Shown here piece by piece: positions 9,221 to 19,355 of a stretch of DNA of 64,000 nt (the first letter of the stretch is position 1; the number at the start of each line of letters is the position of its first letter). The notes below the pieces were generated by a model, which worked only from the letters and a program-made list of their open reading frames with translations, had not been told where the DNA came from and did not search any database. Source of the DNA: Lentibacillus saliphilus (GTDB lineage Bacteria; Bacillota; Bacilli; Bacillales; Amphibacillaceae); contig NZ_JABJXD010000001.1 of the NCBI RefSeq assembly GCF_019093865.1, positions 496,001-560,000 of the forward strand, read 5' to 3'. The position numbers were made by a program, and so were the translations under genes.

Positions 9221-9258
9221 ACAAAAAAAGTAATCGCCTCTTATAGTGACGATTACTT
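9221..9258 (-). terminator. Rho-independent terminator of the RNase H gene
   Basis: AAGTAATCG pairs with CGATTACTT (9228-9236 and 9250-9258). On the minus strand it is followed by a run of T, ten bases after the rnhA stop. Confidence 0.8.
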
Positions 9259-9268
9259 CTTTTGACAA

Positions 9269-9898
9269 TTAACTTAAGCCCAATGCTTCCCGCGCGAGTT
9301 GATCGGCTAGTTCGTTTCCCTCGACGCCTGTATGGCCAGCCACTTTATTAAACGATACGATATCCCGATAATGAGACATAAACGTTTTATAAGCTTGTGT
9401 CATACTGTTTTTAGCGCGCCATGAGCCATCTACCCAGCTTGAAATGCCTTGATAATCGTGATGAATCACAATTGACTGCCCGTGTTCTTGGGCCCATTTT
9501 GCCGCTCTCATCGCAGCAGCTAGTTCACCAGCTACATTATTCATCGATGCTGCTGCCTCATTATCTCCAATTCCAGCGTCACTATGAATCAGTGTACCGT
9601 TTTCGTATACGGCAAATGCCCAACTGTAACGTCCCTTTGAAAAACTACCGTCAACGTATACATCGAGGCCTTCTTGAGTGGGGTTAGCTGTGGTAACATT
9701 TATTGGTGCCGACACATCTTCTGTTTTTCCACGCTTGCCCGAACTGGAAATAGTTCCTAAATAGTCATTGGCCTCTTCTTTTGTTGAAAAGCTTTTATAC
9801 TGAGCGCCTTTAAAGCCCTTCACTTGAGCCTCGCACTCTGCCCATGTTTTGAACACACCTGTTTTTCTTCCTGCACGAACTGCATAAACCTTTGCCAT
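9269..9898 (-). CDS. rnhA: Ribonuclease HI with N-terminal hybrid-binding domain
   Basis: The 209-residue protein has two parts. Residues 1-48 (KVYAVRAGRKTGVFKTWAEC) form the caulimovirus/viroplasmin-type domain that binds RNA/DNA hybrids. Residues about 75-207 are RNase H. The four catalytic acids are D in VYVDGSFSKG, E in NNVAGELAAAM, D in IHHDYQGISSW and the last D in GNELADQLA, with the histidine of VAGHTGVEGN. It cuts the RNA strand of RNA/DNA hybrids. It is a single gene with AGAGGTGAAGGT before ATG and its own terminator. Confidence 0.95.
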   Translation of the reverse strand: MAKVYAVRAGRKTGVFKTWAECEAQVKGFKGAQYKSFSTKEEANDYLGTISSSGKRGKTEDVSAPINVTTANPTQEGLDVYVDGSFSKGRYSWAFAVYENGTLIHSDAGIGDNEAAASMNNVAGELAAAMRAAKWAQEHGQSIVIHHDYQGISSWVDGSWRAKNSMTQAYKTFMSHYRDIVSFNKVAGHTGVEGNELADQLAREALGLS

Positions 9899-10073
9899 AC
9901 CTTCACCTCTTACAATCTACTTAATCGCTAATCACGCACTTTAATTCTTAACCGGACAAACGATCATTCACTTTTAACTATCATAATACGTGAGTCCTTT
10001 TTTGTACATAATTTATCGAGGTGGGTCTGCCAAGCGTTTGCAGGTGAGATCATCTGATATCCTTACACTGATG

Positions 10074-10778
10074 CTATTCAACAAATTTACTAATGTCATC
10101 TGACAAAATAGCTGTGTCCGAATCATACCCATACCACTCTTCCCCATCATTGAATAAAGTATTGTAATAAGCAATTGGCATACTATGGTAGAAGATAATC
10201 TGGTACCTGTCCGGATCACCCTTAGACGTATTAGGTGTATAACGAGATGTTACTTCACCATTAGCAAGAATGTCCACCAAGGCTGAGACGTCCTCTTGAT
10301 CAGATAACGCATTTAGCAATTGCGGTTCTCTTGCCCCGTCATATATTTCAATTTTGGTCACTGTTGTCATATCTATATTTTTAAAATGTAATGGCACGTC
10401 GCGCGATACATAATCTTTATTGAGATAAAGCTTGTAACCATTGATCTTATATGGGTCTTTTACTGCAATGTAACCAGGCATGGCCTTTACGAGATATAAA
10501 TTTGTACCTTCTTCCAAATAGGCAGCATCTCCATTTTTAATGTCATAGCTGGGATTCGTTATGTTATCGTCTACATTAAACGCGACTTCACCAATCTTTT
10601 CACCAATAAATGTTTCGTCCGCAATGACTGCCGAATAGGATGCATGATATTGAATATCGTTTATTTTCACAAAATCAACCCAGTCAATAATGGTATGTCC
10701 TTTTTGGGGAAGTGTACCTTCGCAACCAGCGATAAACAATAAAGCAACTAACATAATAACAGTCGACCCCTTATTCAT
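10074..10778 (-). CDS. Hypothetical lipoprotein
   Basis: The 234-residue protein has a short signal peptide ending in the lipobox LFIAGC (lipid cysteine at residue 19), so it should be anchored on the outer face of the membrane. The mature part is acidic and mainly beta. I recognise no domain with certainty; the segment KIEIYDGAREPQLLNA and a final YYNTLFNDGEEWYGYDSDTA resemble unclassified Bacillus lipoproteins. GGAGTGATCAT precedes ATG. It appears monocistronic and is divergent from pepT. Confidence 0.8.
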   Translation of the reverse strand: MNKGSTVIMLVALLFIAGCEGTLPQKGHTIIDWVDFVKINDIQYHASYSAVIADETFIGEKIGEVAFNVDDNITNPSYDIKNGDAAYLEEGTNLYLVKAMPGYIAVKDPYKINGYKLYLNKDYVSRDVPLHFKNIDMTTVTKIEIYDGAREPQLLNALSDQEDVSALVDILANGEVTSRYTPNTSKGDPDRYQIIFYHSMPIAYYNTLFNDGEEWYGYDSDTAILSDDISKFVE

Positions 10779-10950
10779 ATGATCACTCCAAACCGTCGGA
10801 TGTAGGATATTAAAATTCCACTTGTTTCCTATAATGATTTGTCGTTAATATTGATAGAAAGTTACGGAAAATATTTATACCTTCTTTCACTTTGATCACG
10901 CTCTAATAGGTGTATACTATATATAAACGCATTAAGAAAGGAACTGAATT

Positions 10951-12180
10951 ATGAAACAAGAGTTAATGAACCGCCTAGAAACCTATGTAAAAATCGACAC
11001 GCAATCTGATGAGAACAGCGACACAACACCTTCAACAGAAAAACAGTGGACACTTGCAAACTTGCTCGTTGACGAATTGAAGTCAATCGGCATGACAGAT
11101 GTCACCATTGATGACAATGCTTATGTGATGGCGACACTACCAGCCAATACGGATAAAGACATACCGACAATTGGTTTTCTTGCGCACGTCGACACGGCCA
11201 CTGATTTCACTGGAAAAGATGTTAAACCTCAATTAGTGGAAAACTATGACGGTGAAGCGATCGTCTTGAATGCCGATCTTAACGTCGTGTTATCCCCTGA
11301 CGACTTCCCGGAACTCGCTCTTTACAAAGGGCATACGTTGATGACAACGAACGGAACAACACTGTTAGGTGCTGATAATAAAGCAGGAATTGCCGAGATC
11401 ATGACGGCCATGACTTATTTAATTAACAACCCTGACATTCCTCACGGGAAAATCCGTGTCGCCTTTACACCTGATGAAGAAATCGGACGAGGTCCTCACA
11501 AGTTTGACGTCGAACGTTTTAATGCGGATTTCGCCTATACCGTAGACGGTGGACCTTTAGGTGAGCTGCAATATGAAAGCTTCAACGCCGCTGCTGCTAA
11601 AGTGACGTTTATCGGTAATAATGTCCACCCAGGCACAGCTAAAAATAAAATGGTTAACGCCGGAAAAATGGCAGCAGAATTCATTCGTAAGTTTCCAGCT
11701 GAAGAATCACCAGAGCATACAGAGGAATATGAAGGGTTCTATCATTTGCTTTCTATGAATGATGATGTCGAGAAGACAACCGTCTACTATATAATCCGGG
11801 ACTTTGACCGAGACCAATTTGAAGCCCGTAAAGAAACGGTACGCCGCTTTGTAGAAGAAATCAATTCCGTATATGGTGCAGATCGCGCACAATTAGACAT
11901 GGCAGACCAATATTACAACATGCGCGAAAAAATTGAACCTGTTATGGACATTGTACATATCGCCCATCAAGCGATGGAAAATCTCAACATTAAGCCACTC
12001 ATAAAACCTGTCCGAGGTGGTACAGATGGGTCACAGCTTTCATACATGGGCCTTCCAACACCTAACCTCTTTACCGGTGGGGAAAATTATCACGGCAAAT
12101 ATGAATATGTTTCAGTTGATAATATGGAAAAAGCAACCGAGACGATCGTGGAGATATGTAGATTATTTGCTAAGCAATAA
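10951..12180 (+). CDS. pepT: Peptidase T (tripeptide aminopeptidase)
   Basis: The 409-residue M20B peptidase has the zinc motifs [10 protein letters not shown] (about 77-86), [10 protein letters not shown] (about 140-149) and [16 protein letters not shown] (catalytic DEE), plus the dimerization segment [16 protein letters not shown] and the late [12 protein letters not shown]. It removes the N-terminal residue from tripeptides in the cytoplasm. The length matches the family. AAGGAACTGAATT precedes ATG, and a TATACT/TACTAT -10-like stretch lies just upstream, near 10912. A good hairpin follows, so the gene is probably transcribed alone. Confidence 0.96.
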   Translation: MKQELMNRLETYVKIDTQSDENSDTTPSTEKQWTLANLLVDELKSIGMTDVTIDDNAYVMATLPANTDKDIPTIGFLAHVDTATDFTGKDVKPQLVENYDGEAIVLNADLNVVLSPDDFPELALYKGHTLMTTNGTTLLGADNKAGIAEIMTAMTYLINNPDIPHGKIRVAFTPDEEIGRGPHKFDVERFNADFAYTVDGGPLGELQYESFNAAAAKVTFIGNNVHPGTAKNKMVNAGKMAAEFIRKFPAEESPEHTEEYEGFYHLLSMNDDVEKTTVYYIIRDFDRDQFEARKETVRRFVEEINSVYGADRAQLDMADQYYNMREKIEPVMDIVHIAHQAMENLNIKPLIKPVRGGTDGSQLSYMGLPTPNLFTGGENYHGKYEYVSVDNMEKATETIVEICRLFAKQ

Positions 12181-12228
12181 AGAATGAGATTTGCAATGAC
12201 AGTGTTCATAGCAGCACTGTAAAGTAAA

Positions 12229-12278
12229 TGTGACGGCAAGGACTCTCCTCCTGCCGTCGCACACTTTTCCATTTAGAA
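12229..12278 (+). terminator. Terminator of pepT
   Basis: TGTGACGGCA-AGGA and TCC-TGCCGTCGCACA form a long stem with a small mismatch, followed by CTTTTCC. The rest of the gap to 12408 shows nothing I can name. Confidence 0.65.
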
Positions 12279-12407
12279 GAACGGTCTCCATTACAACACT
12301 GATGATTACATGTATGAGAGACTAGTCCCAGTTGGAACGTCCCTCACATCAGTAAGACTACCTTTTAATTAAATACTCGTCATTAACGATAACGACCCAA
12401 TCATTTC

Positions 12408-12438
12408 ACAAAAAAAGATGCACCAAGATCGTGCACCC
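12408..12438 (-). terminator. Terminator of the YhgE/Pip gene
   Basis: On the minus strand GGTGCAC and GGTGCATC form a 7-bp stem with one G-U pair around GATCTT, followed by seven T. Confidence 0.6.
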
Positions 12439-12490
12439 TCTTTGCTTATTCCTTATATTACATAAACAACACCGCTTCATTCACTTTCGA

Positions 12491-14704
12491 TCAATGAAAC
12501 ACGCCTGCTTGTTGTGACTTCTCGACAAGTTTATCCGTATGTTTGTTAATTGGCTTTTTCAGCCACGTACCTATTACTAAAAACACCAATCCAAACAATA
12601 TCAAAAACAAGATATCATGAAGGGCTCTTTCCCAAACAACACCGCCTAACGCTTCCCGCATTAAGTCAATTGCATACGTAAAGGGAAGGAATGGACTGAT
12701 CGCTTGGAAAAACTTTGGTAAGAGTACGACTGGGAAAGTGCCTCCTGCTCCAGCAATTTGCAGAACGAGCATAACGATCGCTACCGCTTTTCCAACATCG
12801 CCGAAAATGGTTACAACCGTATAAATGATCGTTATGAACACAAGGCTGATTAATAAGCCGAACAGAAGAAACCACCCCGGCGCAGCAACATCAACACCTA
12901 ATAGAAACAAGTCGCCCAATACGACAATCGTCGTTTGCATTAAACCGAGCGTTAAAAACGTAAACATTTTACCGAAATATCTTTCCTTGACCGTATAAGC
13001 AGATTTGTTATGAACATCTGTTGCTAATAGCGAGATAAGCAGTAATCCACCAACCCAAATTGCAAGAACCGTGTAAAAAGGCGTCATCCCTGAACCGTAA
13101 TTGGCAATTGGAAACAGCTCATTTTTATTCAACTGAACAGGCTCTTCGAAAAATCCACGCTCCGCTTCTGGATCATTGCGTAATAAGTCAATGATCTCAT
13201 TTAAATCCGTTTCACCTTGAATCGCACGAATACGATCGGCCAGTTCATTAATTTTTTCATTCACATACGGGTATTGGCTTTCGATTCCTTCAAGCATGTT
13301 TTCCCCATCAGATAATGTCGCTTCTGCCTTATTCAAAACAGCTACGATTCCTGGAATCGTTGTTTGAATGTCTGACAAAATATCTCGACCCGTAGTTAGT
13401 GTCGTTTTGGCTGATTGAAGCTTTGCATGCACAACAGGCGCAATCGTTTCTTGATATTCTGTTAAAAATGCCCCGACACGTTCATCGACATTGGCCGATA
13501 ACGTCTGCAAATGGTTAATACGTTCATTGATCTCAGTTTGTTTATCATCAATAAACTGGTCTAAATCCGCTGCGTTTGCTTGAATATCGGTTAAAGTTCG
13601 CTTTAAATTGGCCGTTTCTTCTGCGGCTTGGTCGATGATAATCTGAGCGTCGTCCTTAGGAGCATTCGGTTCCTGAGGGACTTCGTTTTGATCAGATTCA
13701 TTCTCACCCTTATTATTTAAGTCGCTTAATTTTTCTAGTGCGTGTTCAACATCATTCAGGTATTGAATCGCTTCCGTTAAATTCGCATCGAGTTGTCCTT
13801 TTAAAGCGTCTCCTTGACCTAAATCGACTTCGGCATCATTGAGTTCATTCAAAAATGTATGAATGTCCTGTGCGACAGTTTGGGCCTTTTTCAAATCCGC
13901 TTCAATCTGTGGGGCAAGCTCATCAAGCTTTTCCTCTGCCTTCGTAAGCATAGCTGTTGTATCATTAATTGTTTTCAATCCATCCTCGGTTGCTCGTTCG
14001 GCTTCGGGTATTTTCATTTGCACACTATTAATGATATCTAGTGCTGAGTGTGATTCATCAAGTGCACCGTTAATCAGCTTGTAAACGTTCGGGAGTTCTT
14101 CTTCCATTGTAAACACGTACTGTTCAAATGTCTTTATATCAGGCAATTGTTGTTCCAGTTCTATCCCGAGCTCATTAAACAGTTCAAAAATAACCCCATT
14201 AACAGTCGAAATGAATTGACTGCTAAGCTCTTCAACGATCACACTAGCGCCTTTATCCGTTATTTTCGGCGCAATTGCATTGATTTTTTCATTAACATAG
14301 TATTCCATTGTAGACTTCTCAGGCGAACCACTGACGACTGTTGCCAGCTTTTCCGAAAAATTGTCTGGAATGACGATCACTGCATAATAATCACCATACT
14401 CCAGCTTGTCCATCGCCTGACTTCGATCGGTGAACTGCCAGTTGAGTGCTTCATTTTCTTTCAGCGTTTCAATCAGCCGCTCTCCTGCGTTAATCTCTTC
14501 ACCTTGAACGGTTGTGCCTATATCTTCATTGACGATACCGACAGGAATTTGATCGGTTTGACCGTATGGATCCCATGATGCTTCTATATTAAACCAAGCA
14601 TACAATGACGGGAGTAAGATTAAGCCGCCTATAATAATGCATGCTACCCAGTTCGTCGTAATGTTTTTGACATCGTTGCGATAAATCTTCCAGCTTTGTT
14701 TCAT
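12491..14704 (-). CDS. YhgE/Pip family membrane protein
   Basis: The 737-residue protein follows the YhgE/phage-infection-protein plan. One N-terminal transmembrane helix (about 19-41, in NWVACIIIGGLILLPSLYAW) is followed by a conserved outside domain starting at YNIEASWDPYG-like sequence. A long coiled-coil extracellular part (about 220-500) comes next, then a C-terminal block of five to six helices related to ABC-2 permeases (about 535-715). Relatives serve as phage receptors or type VII secretion-associated anchors. Start ATG follows AAGAAGGTACAAC. The gene stands alone between terminators, and no ABC ATPase is nearby. Confidence 0.88.
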   Translation of the reverse strand: MKQSWKIYRNDVKNITTNWVACIIIGGLILLPSLYAWFNIEASWDPYGQTDQIPVGIVNEDIGTTVQGEEINAGERLIETLKENEALNWQFTDRSQAMDKLEYGDYYAVIVIPDNFSEKLATVVSGSPEKSTMEYYVNEKINAIAPKITDKGASVIVEELSSQFISTVNGVIFELFNELGIELEQQLPDIKTFEQYVFTMEEELPNVYKLINGALDESHSALDIINSVQMKIPEAERATEDGLKTINDTTAMLTKAEEKLDELAPQIEADLKKAQTVAQDIHTFLNELNDAEVDLGQGDALKGQLDANLTEAIQYLNDVEHALEKLSDLNNKGENESDQNEVPQEPNAPKDDAQIIIDQAAEETANLKRTLTDIQANAADLDQFIDDKQTEINERINHLQTLSANVDERVGAFLTEYQETIAPVVHAKLQSAKTTLTTGRDILSDIQTTIPGIVAVLNKAEATLSDGENMLEGIESQYPYVNEKINELADRIRAIQGETDLNEIIDLLRNDPEAERGFFEEPVQLNKNELFPIANYGSGMTPFYTVLAIWVGGLLLISLLATDVHNKSAYTVKERYFGKMFTFLTLGLMQTTIVVLGDLFLLGVDVAAPGWFLLFGLLISLVFITIIYTVVTIFGDVGKAVAIVMLVLQIAGAGGTFPVVLLPKFFQAISPFLPFTYAIDLMREALGGVVWERALHDILFLILFGLVFLVIGTWLKKPINKHTDKLVEKSQQAGVFH

Positions 14705-14806
14705 GTTGTACCTTCTTTCACTTAAATCATGTTACTACAAATGTGCTATGCCATGTTCGTATGATACACCTCTCCGCTTCAATTAGCCATAAAATTGTAC
14801 AAATCA

Positions 14807-14852
14807 AAAGAGCGATTGCCCTTCCTTTGAACTAGAAGGACAATCACTTTTT
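14807..14852 (-). terminator. Terminator of the P-type ATPase gene
   Basis: GATTGCCCTTC pairs with GAAGGACAATC (one mismatch), with A/T runs on both sides, so it may work in both directions. It lies 47 bases beyond the ATPase stop. Confidence 0.65.
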
Positions 14853-14898
14853 TAGAATCGTTGAATGCTTGAGGCTGCGACAGTTCTCTATTGAGGCT

Positions 14899-17535
14899 CT
14901 ATGCTCGACGATACAGTTTTTTAACGAGCTCCATGCAAATGACCGCAGCAACAGCTAAGCCTGTTGCAATCGCCCAATCTGTAAAGCCGAAGCTAGCAGG
15001 TATATTAAATACGTCCCGGGCAAATGGAAGGATCGTTATACCGTATAAAACAAATCCGAGTCCCACTGCGCCAATCACATATTTATTAGAGAAAAATCCA
15101 ATCTTGATCGATGTTTCTGTATTTGAACGTGCGGCAAAGGTTTGCAATGTCCGTGACATAATTAAAGTTGTAAATGCCATTGCCACACCCATTTCGTTTG
15201 AATGAGATAATCCAATATAGAAGGAAATGATGACAACAATTGCAATTAACGTGCCTCTTGAGAGGACTGTTCTCAATGTGCCACCAGCAAAGATACCTTC
15301 ATCAGTCGGACGTGGCTTGCGTTTCATCACATTTGCTTCTGACTTTTCCATACCTAATGCAATTGCAGGCAACGAATCATTGACTAAATTAATAAATAAC
15401 AACTGCAATGCCGTAAATGGATTTGGTAAATTAAATACAACCGCATACAAGATGGCAATGATTGCCCCTAAATTACCGGCAAACAAGTAGCCAATCGCTT
15501 TTTTAATGTTATCGAATACCGTCCTGCCTACTTGTACTGCATTAACAATCGACACAAAGTTATCATCCGTCAAAATCATCGCTGACGCATCTTTAGAAAC
15601 ATCCGTGCCGCTCCCCATGGCAATACCTATATCCGCTTGCTTTAATGCAGGGGCATCATTGACACCATCACCTGTCATAGCTGTAACGGCACCTTTTCGT
15701 TGCCAAGCTCGGACAATCCTAATTTTATTCTCCGGTGATACACGGGCATAAACAGCGATGTTGGCGATGTTTTCATCTAATTCTTGATCTGACATACGAT
15801 CGAGCTCTTTACCCGTAATGGCGATATCGTGTTCTTCCATCAATCCAATATCTCGACCAATGGCTTGAGCTGTTGTTTTATGATCCCCTGTTATCATGAC
15901 CGTTCGAATGCCTGCTGCTTTCGCTTCAGCAATTGAACCATAGACTGCCTCTCTCGGCGGATCAATCATTGCTGTTAATCCGACAAGTACAAAATCATAT
16001 TCATCGTCATGAGAAACATCTGTTTTATCGTCCGCCAAACGTTTATAACCGTATGCCAGCACACGTAGCGCTTGGTCGGAAAACGCTTCGTTCTTTTCTG
16101 TAAATTGCTCGAGCAACTCATCCGTCATCGGCTGTTCTTCGCCATTGACAAATACGTAACTGGACCGGTGAAACATGACATCAGGTCCACCTTTTGCCAA
16201 GAGCATTTTCGTGCCATTAATCGTATGGACCGTTGACATTAATTTTCGATCCGAGTCGAACGGCAATTCAGCTTCTCGGGGATATGTTTGGCGCAATTCT
16301 TCATAAGGATGGCCATGATTATTTGCAAACTGAATTAATGCAACCTCAGTTGGATCACCAACCTCTTGACCATCCTGATTTATATAAGAGTCATTACAAA
16401 GCGCTGCGATATAGACGAGTAAACGCTCTTCTTTCTGCCAATCATCTAGATGATCGGGCAGGTCCTTCCCCTCTTTAAACGGTAGAAAATGATCCGTAAC
16501 AGTCATCTTGTTTTGAGTTAGTGTGCCTGTTTTATCCGTACATATGATCCGCGTTGATCCTAACGTCTCTACAGCAGGCAATTTACGAATGATCGCATGC
16601 TGCTTGGCCATTTTATTCGTTCCAACAGATAACACAATCGTAACAATCGATTGTAGTGCTTCTGGAATTGCTGCAACGGCAACAGCCACAGAGAACATCA
16701 GCGCATTTAAAAGAGCTGTTGTCGTATCTGTTTCAGAATCACCTAACCAAATACGTGCAGCTTGAACTGCAAAAATGATGATACATAAAATCAGAATTCC
16801 GACGCCTAATGTTTTACTAAAGCTATTGAGTTTCTGCTGTAATGGTGTTTCTTTTTGCTCTGCCGTAGAGAGCAGCTCGGCAATTTTCCCAACCTCTGTT
16901 GCCGCTCCAGTGCCGGTGACGACAATGGTTCCACGTCCATAAACGACTAATGAGCTACTATAGACCATATTACGCCGATCACCTAAAGCAGCCTCTTCCT
17001 CAATGGACTCTGTCGATTTTTCTACGGCTTCTGATTCACCCGTAAGCATGCCTTCATTGACTTTAAGAGAACCACTTTCCAACACCCGTCCATCAGCAGG
17101 GATATAATCGCCCGCTTCTAAGTAAACGATATCGCCTTGAACGAGCTCTTTTGCGGCAATCGTCTGTTTAATACCATCACGCATCACGTTCGCTTCGGGG
17201 GCCGACATATCTCGTAACGCCTCTAACGAGCTTTCTGCCTTTCTTGTTTGTACGACACTAATAATGGCATTTATAATCAGTACTAGGAATATAATGAGTG
17301 ATTCCACCCATTCCCCAAGTAGGATTTGAATACCTGCCGCAGCTAAAAGAACAATAACCATTGCATCTTTAAATGTATCTAAAAACAGCTTCCACGTTGG
17401 CACTTTTTCTTTATCCTCTAACTCATTATACCCGTCCCGCTCAAGTCGTGATGTGACCTCTTGTTTAGATAAACCTTGTTCAGTTGAATCGACTGCTTCA
17501 AGAACGTCTTCGGTTTTCTTTTGGTAAAATTCCAT
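14899..17535 (-). CDS. P-type cation-transporting ATPase, probably Ca2+ (SERCA/PMR1-like)
   Basis: The 878-residue protein has the full P2A set. There is a cation-ATPase N domain (1-60), an actuator domain with TGES (165-168), TM4 with PEAL (291-294), and the phosphorylation motif DKTGTLT with D334. Next come a nucleotide domain, TGDGVNDAPALK, and ten predicted helices in all. TM6 carries LINLVNDSLPAIALG; classical Ca2+ pumps read NxxTD there, so ion choice is likely but not certain. It would use ATP to export the cation. AAGGAGCT is too near the first ATG (17541), so I prefer the second at 17535. It lies beside a CNNM-type gene on the same strand, also linked to divalent cations. Confidence 0.9.
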   Translation of the reverse strand: MEFYQKKTEDVLEAVDSTEQGLSKQEVTSRLERDGYNELEDKEKVPTWKLFLDTFKDAMVIVLLAAAGIQILLGEWVESLIIFLVLIINAIISVVQTRKAESSLEALRDMSAPEANVMRDGIKQTIAAKELVQGDIVYLEAGDYIPADGRVLESGSLKVNEGMLTGESEAVEKSTESIEEEAALGDRRNMVYSSSLVVYGRGTIVVTGTGAATEVGKIAELLSTAEQKETPLQQKLNSFSKTLGVGILILCIIIFAVQAARIWLGDSETDTTTALLNALMFSVAVAVAAIPEALQSIVTIVLSVGTNKMAKQHAIIRKLPAVETLGSTRIICTDKTGTLTQNKMTVTDHFLPFKEGKDLPDHLDDWQKEERLLVYIAALCNDSYINQDGQEVGDPTEVALIQFANNHGHPYEELRQTYPREAELPFDSDRKLMSTVHTINGTKMLLAKGGPDVMFHRSSYVFVNGEEQPMTDELLEQFTEKNEAFSDQALRVLAYGYKRLADDKTDVSHDDEYDFVLVGLTAMIDPPREAVYGSIAEAKAAGIRTVMITGDHKTTAQAIGRDIGLMEEHDIAITGKELDRMSDQELDENIANIAVYARVSPENKIRIVRAWQRKGAVTAMTGDGVNDAPALKQADIGIAMGSGTDVSKDASAMILTDDNFVSIVNAVQVGRTVFDNIKKAIGYLFAGNLGAIIAILYAVVFNLPNPFTALQLLFINLVNDSLPAIALGMEKSEANVMKRKPRPTDEGIFAGGTLRTVLSRGTLIAIVVIISFYIGLSHSNEMGVAMAFTTLIMSRTLQTFAARSNTETSIKIGFFSNKYVIGAVGLGFVLYGITILPFARDVFNIPASFGFTDWAIATGLAVAAVICMELVKKLYRRA

Positions 17536-17588
17536 ATTCATAGCTCCTTGCTTGTTCGGTTTTGTAAACTTGTTTCATATGTAATGTG

Positions 17589-18929
17589 TTATGCGTTATT
17601 TTCTTTGTCATTTTTCTCGATATCTTCAACACGACTTACTAACACCTTATCGACAAGCACATGATCCATATCAACAATTTCTAGTTTTAATCCAGCTATA
17701 TCAATACTATTCCCTTCTTTAGGGATATTACCTATTTCATTCGTCATGAAACCTCCCAAAGTTTGAAAAGAAGTATCGATTATAATCGCTTCATCTACCA
17801 AATCCTCTAAATCAAAATATCTTATAAATAGATCAAAGCCGACTTGCCCATCCGCCAACCAGGATCGATCATCACGTTGCATAATCGTTGCGCGTTCTCT
17901 TTTATCATCGCTTTGTATTTCACCAACGATCGTTCGCATAAAGTCATTTAATGTGACAAATCCTTCTACACCACCATATTCATCAACGACAACCGCTTGA
18001 TGGTATCCGGATTCCTTCAACGTTTCAAGCGATTGAAATACCTTTACATGTTCCGGCAGCATTAATGTTTGTTCAATACAATCTTCTATCGTAAATTCTT
18101 CCCCAGCGTACAGCTTCGAAAATACATTTTTAGTATGGATGATACCTAAAAAATGATCTAAGCTCCCTTTTCCGACCGGGAAGCGCGAATAATCACTTTC
18201 ACTAATAATCCGCATGTTTTCTTCAAAGCTACTTTCAATATCTATCCACGTTAGTTGCGTTCGAGGAGTTAAAATATCACTTAAACGTTGATCTCCCATA
18301 AAGAAAATCTGGTTAACCATTTCATGTTCAATTTCCTCAATGCTTCCACTATGGACACCTTGTTCTATCATTTGTTGGATTTCTTCTTCCGTTACATCTG
18401 GCTCATTACTCGTTTTTACACCTAATCCCTTTAAGGTAAGTGATGTTGAATGGTTTAACACCCATATGAGCGGTTTCGCAATTTTCGAGAAAAAATACAT
18501 CGGTTTGGCAACGACGAGCGCCACCTTTTCTGGATTGGTTAAACCGATTTGCTTCGGTGTTAATTCTCCGATGACTAACGTTAAAAATGTCGTTAGCGTT
18601 ACGACAAGCACCATACTGATTTCCGTGCTCCAAGGTGCGATAAAAGCAATCTTACTTAAATAAACACTTAAATCATCCGCAATCGCGGCCCCACCAAAAG
18701 CACCAGAAATGATCCCAATTAACGTAATACCAATTTGAATCGTTGACAGCAATTCACTAGAGTTTTCAGCTAAGTAAAGGGCTTTTTTAGCCCGAGTATC
18801 GCCTTCTTTAATTTTTTGTTCCAATCGTATCTTTCTTGACGTCACAATTCCAATTTCCGTCATCGCAAAAATACCATTCGCAACAATTAAAATGAGCAGA
18901 ATAATAATCGATACTGCTAAACTATCCAT
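17589..18929 (-). CDS. CNNM/CorC (hemolysin-C-like) transporter with CBS domains
   Basis: The 446-residue protein has a DUF21/CNNM membrane domain with about four helices (1-195). A CBS pair follows (about 215-335, with DILTPRTQLTWIDIESSF and VVVDEYGGVEGFVTLNDFMR), then a C-terminal CorC_HlyC domain (about 355-435). Such proteins take part in Mg2+ or Co2+ export and resistance. The upstream frame is open to 18986, but AAAGGACAGGTG stands before the ATG at 18929, giving MDSLAVSI. It precedes the P-type ATPase by 53 bases, so the two probably form one operon for divalent cations. Confidence 0.9.
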   Translation of the reverse strand: MDSLAVSIIILLILIVANGIFAMTEIGIVTSRKIRLEQKIKEGDTRAKKALYLAENSSELLSTIQIGITLIGIISGAFGGAAIADDLSVYLSKIAFIAPWSTEISMVLVVTLTTFLTLVIGELTPKQIGLTNPEKVALVVAKPMYFFSKIAKPLIWVLNHSTSLTLKGLGVKTSNEPDVTEEEIQQMIEQGVHSGSIEEIEHEMVNQIFFMGDQRLSDILTPRTQLTWIDIESSFEENMRIISESDYSRFPVGKGSLDHFLGIIHTKNVFSKLYAGEEFTIEDCIEQTLMLPEHVKVFQSLETLKESGYHQAVVVDEYGGVEGFVTLNDFMRTIVGEIQSDDKRERATIMQRDDRSWLADGQVGFDLFIRYFDLEDLVDEAIIIDTSFQTLGGFMTNEIGNIPKEGNSIDIAGLKLEIVDMDHVLVDKVLVSRVEDIEKNDKENNA

Positions 18930-19355
18930 GTCTACACCTGTCCTTTTATCTCTCTTTAGTCCACTAGGTTCTATCGAATGAAGCATAAGGCTAGCAAACG
19001 TAATCGTAGACTCTCAAATACGTTCTATCTTCATTTTGCCACAATATAGATCAGAATCCTATTATGATTCCTTCGTATTCGGAAATTTTTTTGAAACCTT
19101 CTTGGTGCTCATACAAGCATTAGAAATGTCAAAAAAAGATTAGATGAATGTAGGTATTTTGAAAAGCCTAACTGACAAACGTTGAAGAATGGACGATCAA
19201 ACGTTTGAATGGTATGTTATCAATGGCAAACATATTCTTTATAATTTATGCATTCATATATAACAACAATACCCACGTTATCATCCATTCACACTCTGTT
19301 CATAATCGCCCATTAATATAAAGGGATGTTAGCGTTCATTAGGGAGATGAAGATA
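18930..19355. promoter_or_regulatory. Divergent intergenic region with a repeated CAAACGTT element
   Basis: This 426-base gap holds the promoters of the CNNM gene and the MFS exporter but no gene that I can see. CAAACGTT at 19176 (then GAAGAATGG) and CAAACGTT at 19198 (then TGAATGG) are direct repeats 22 bases apart, two helical turns. The second contains the palindrome CAAACGTTTG. This could be an operator for the exporter, but no regulator gene is adjacent. Confidence 0.35.
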
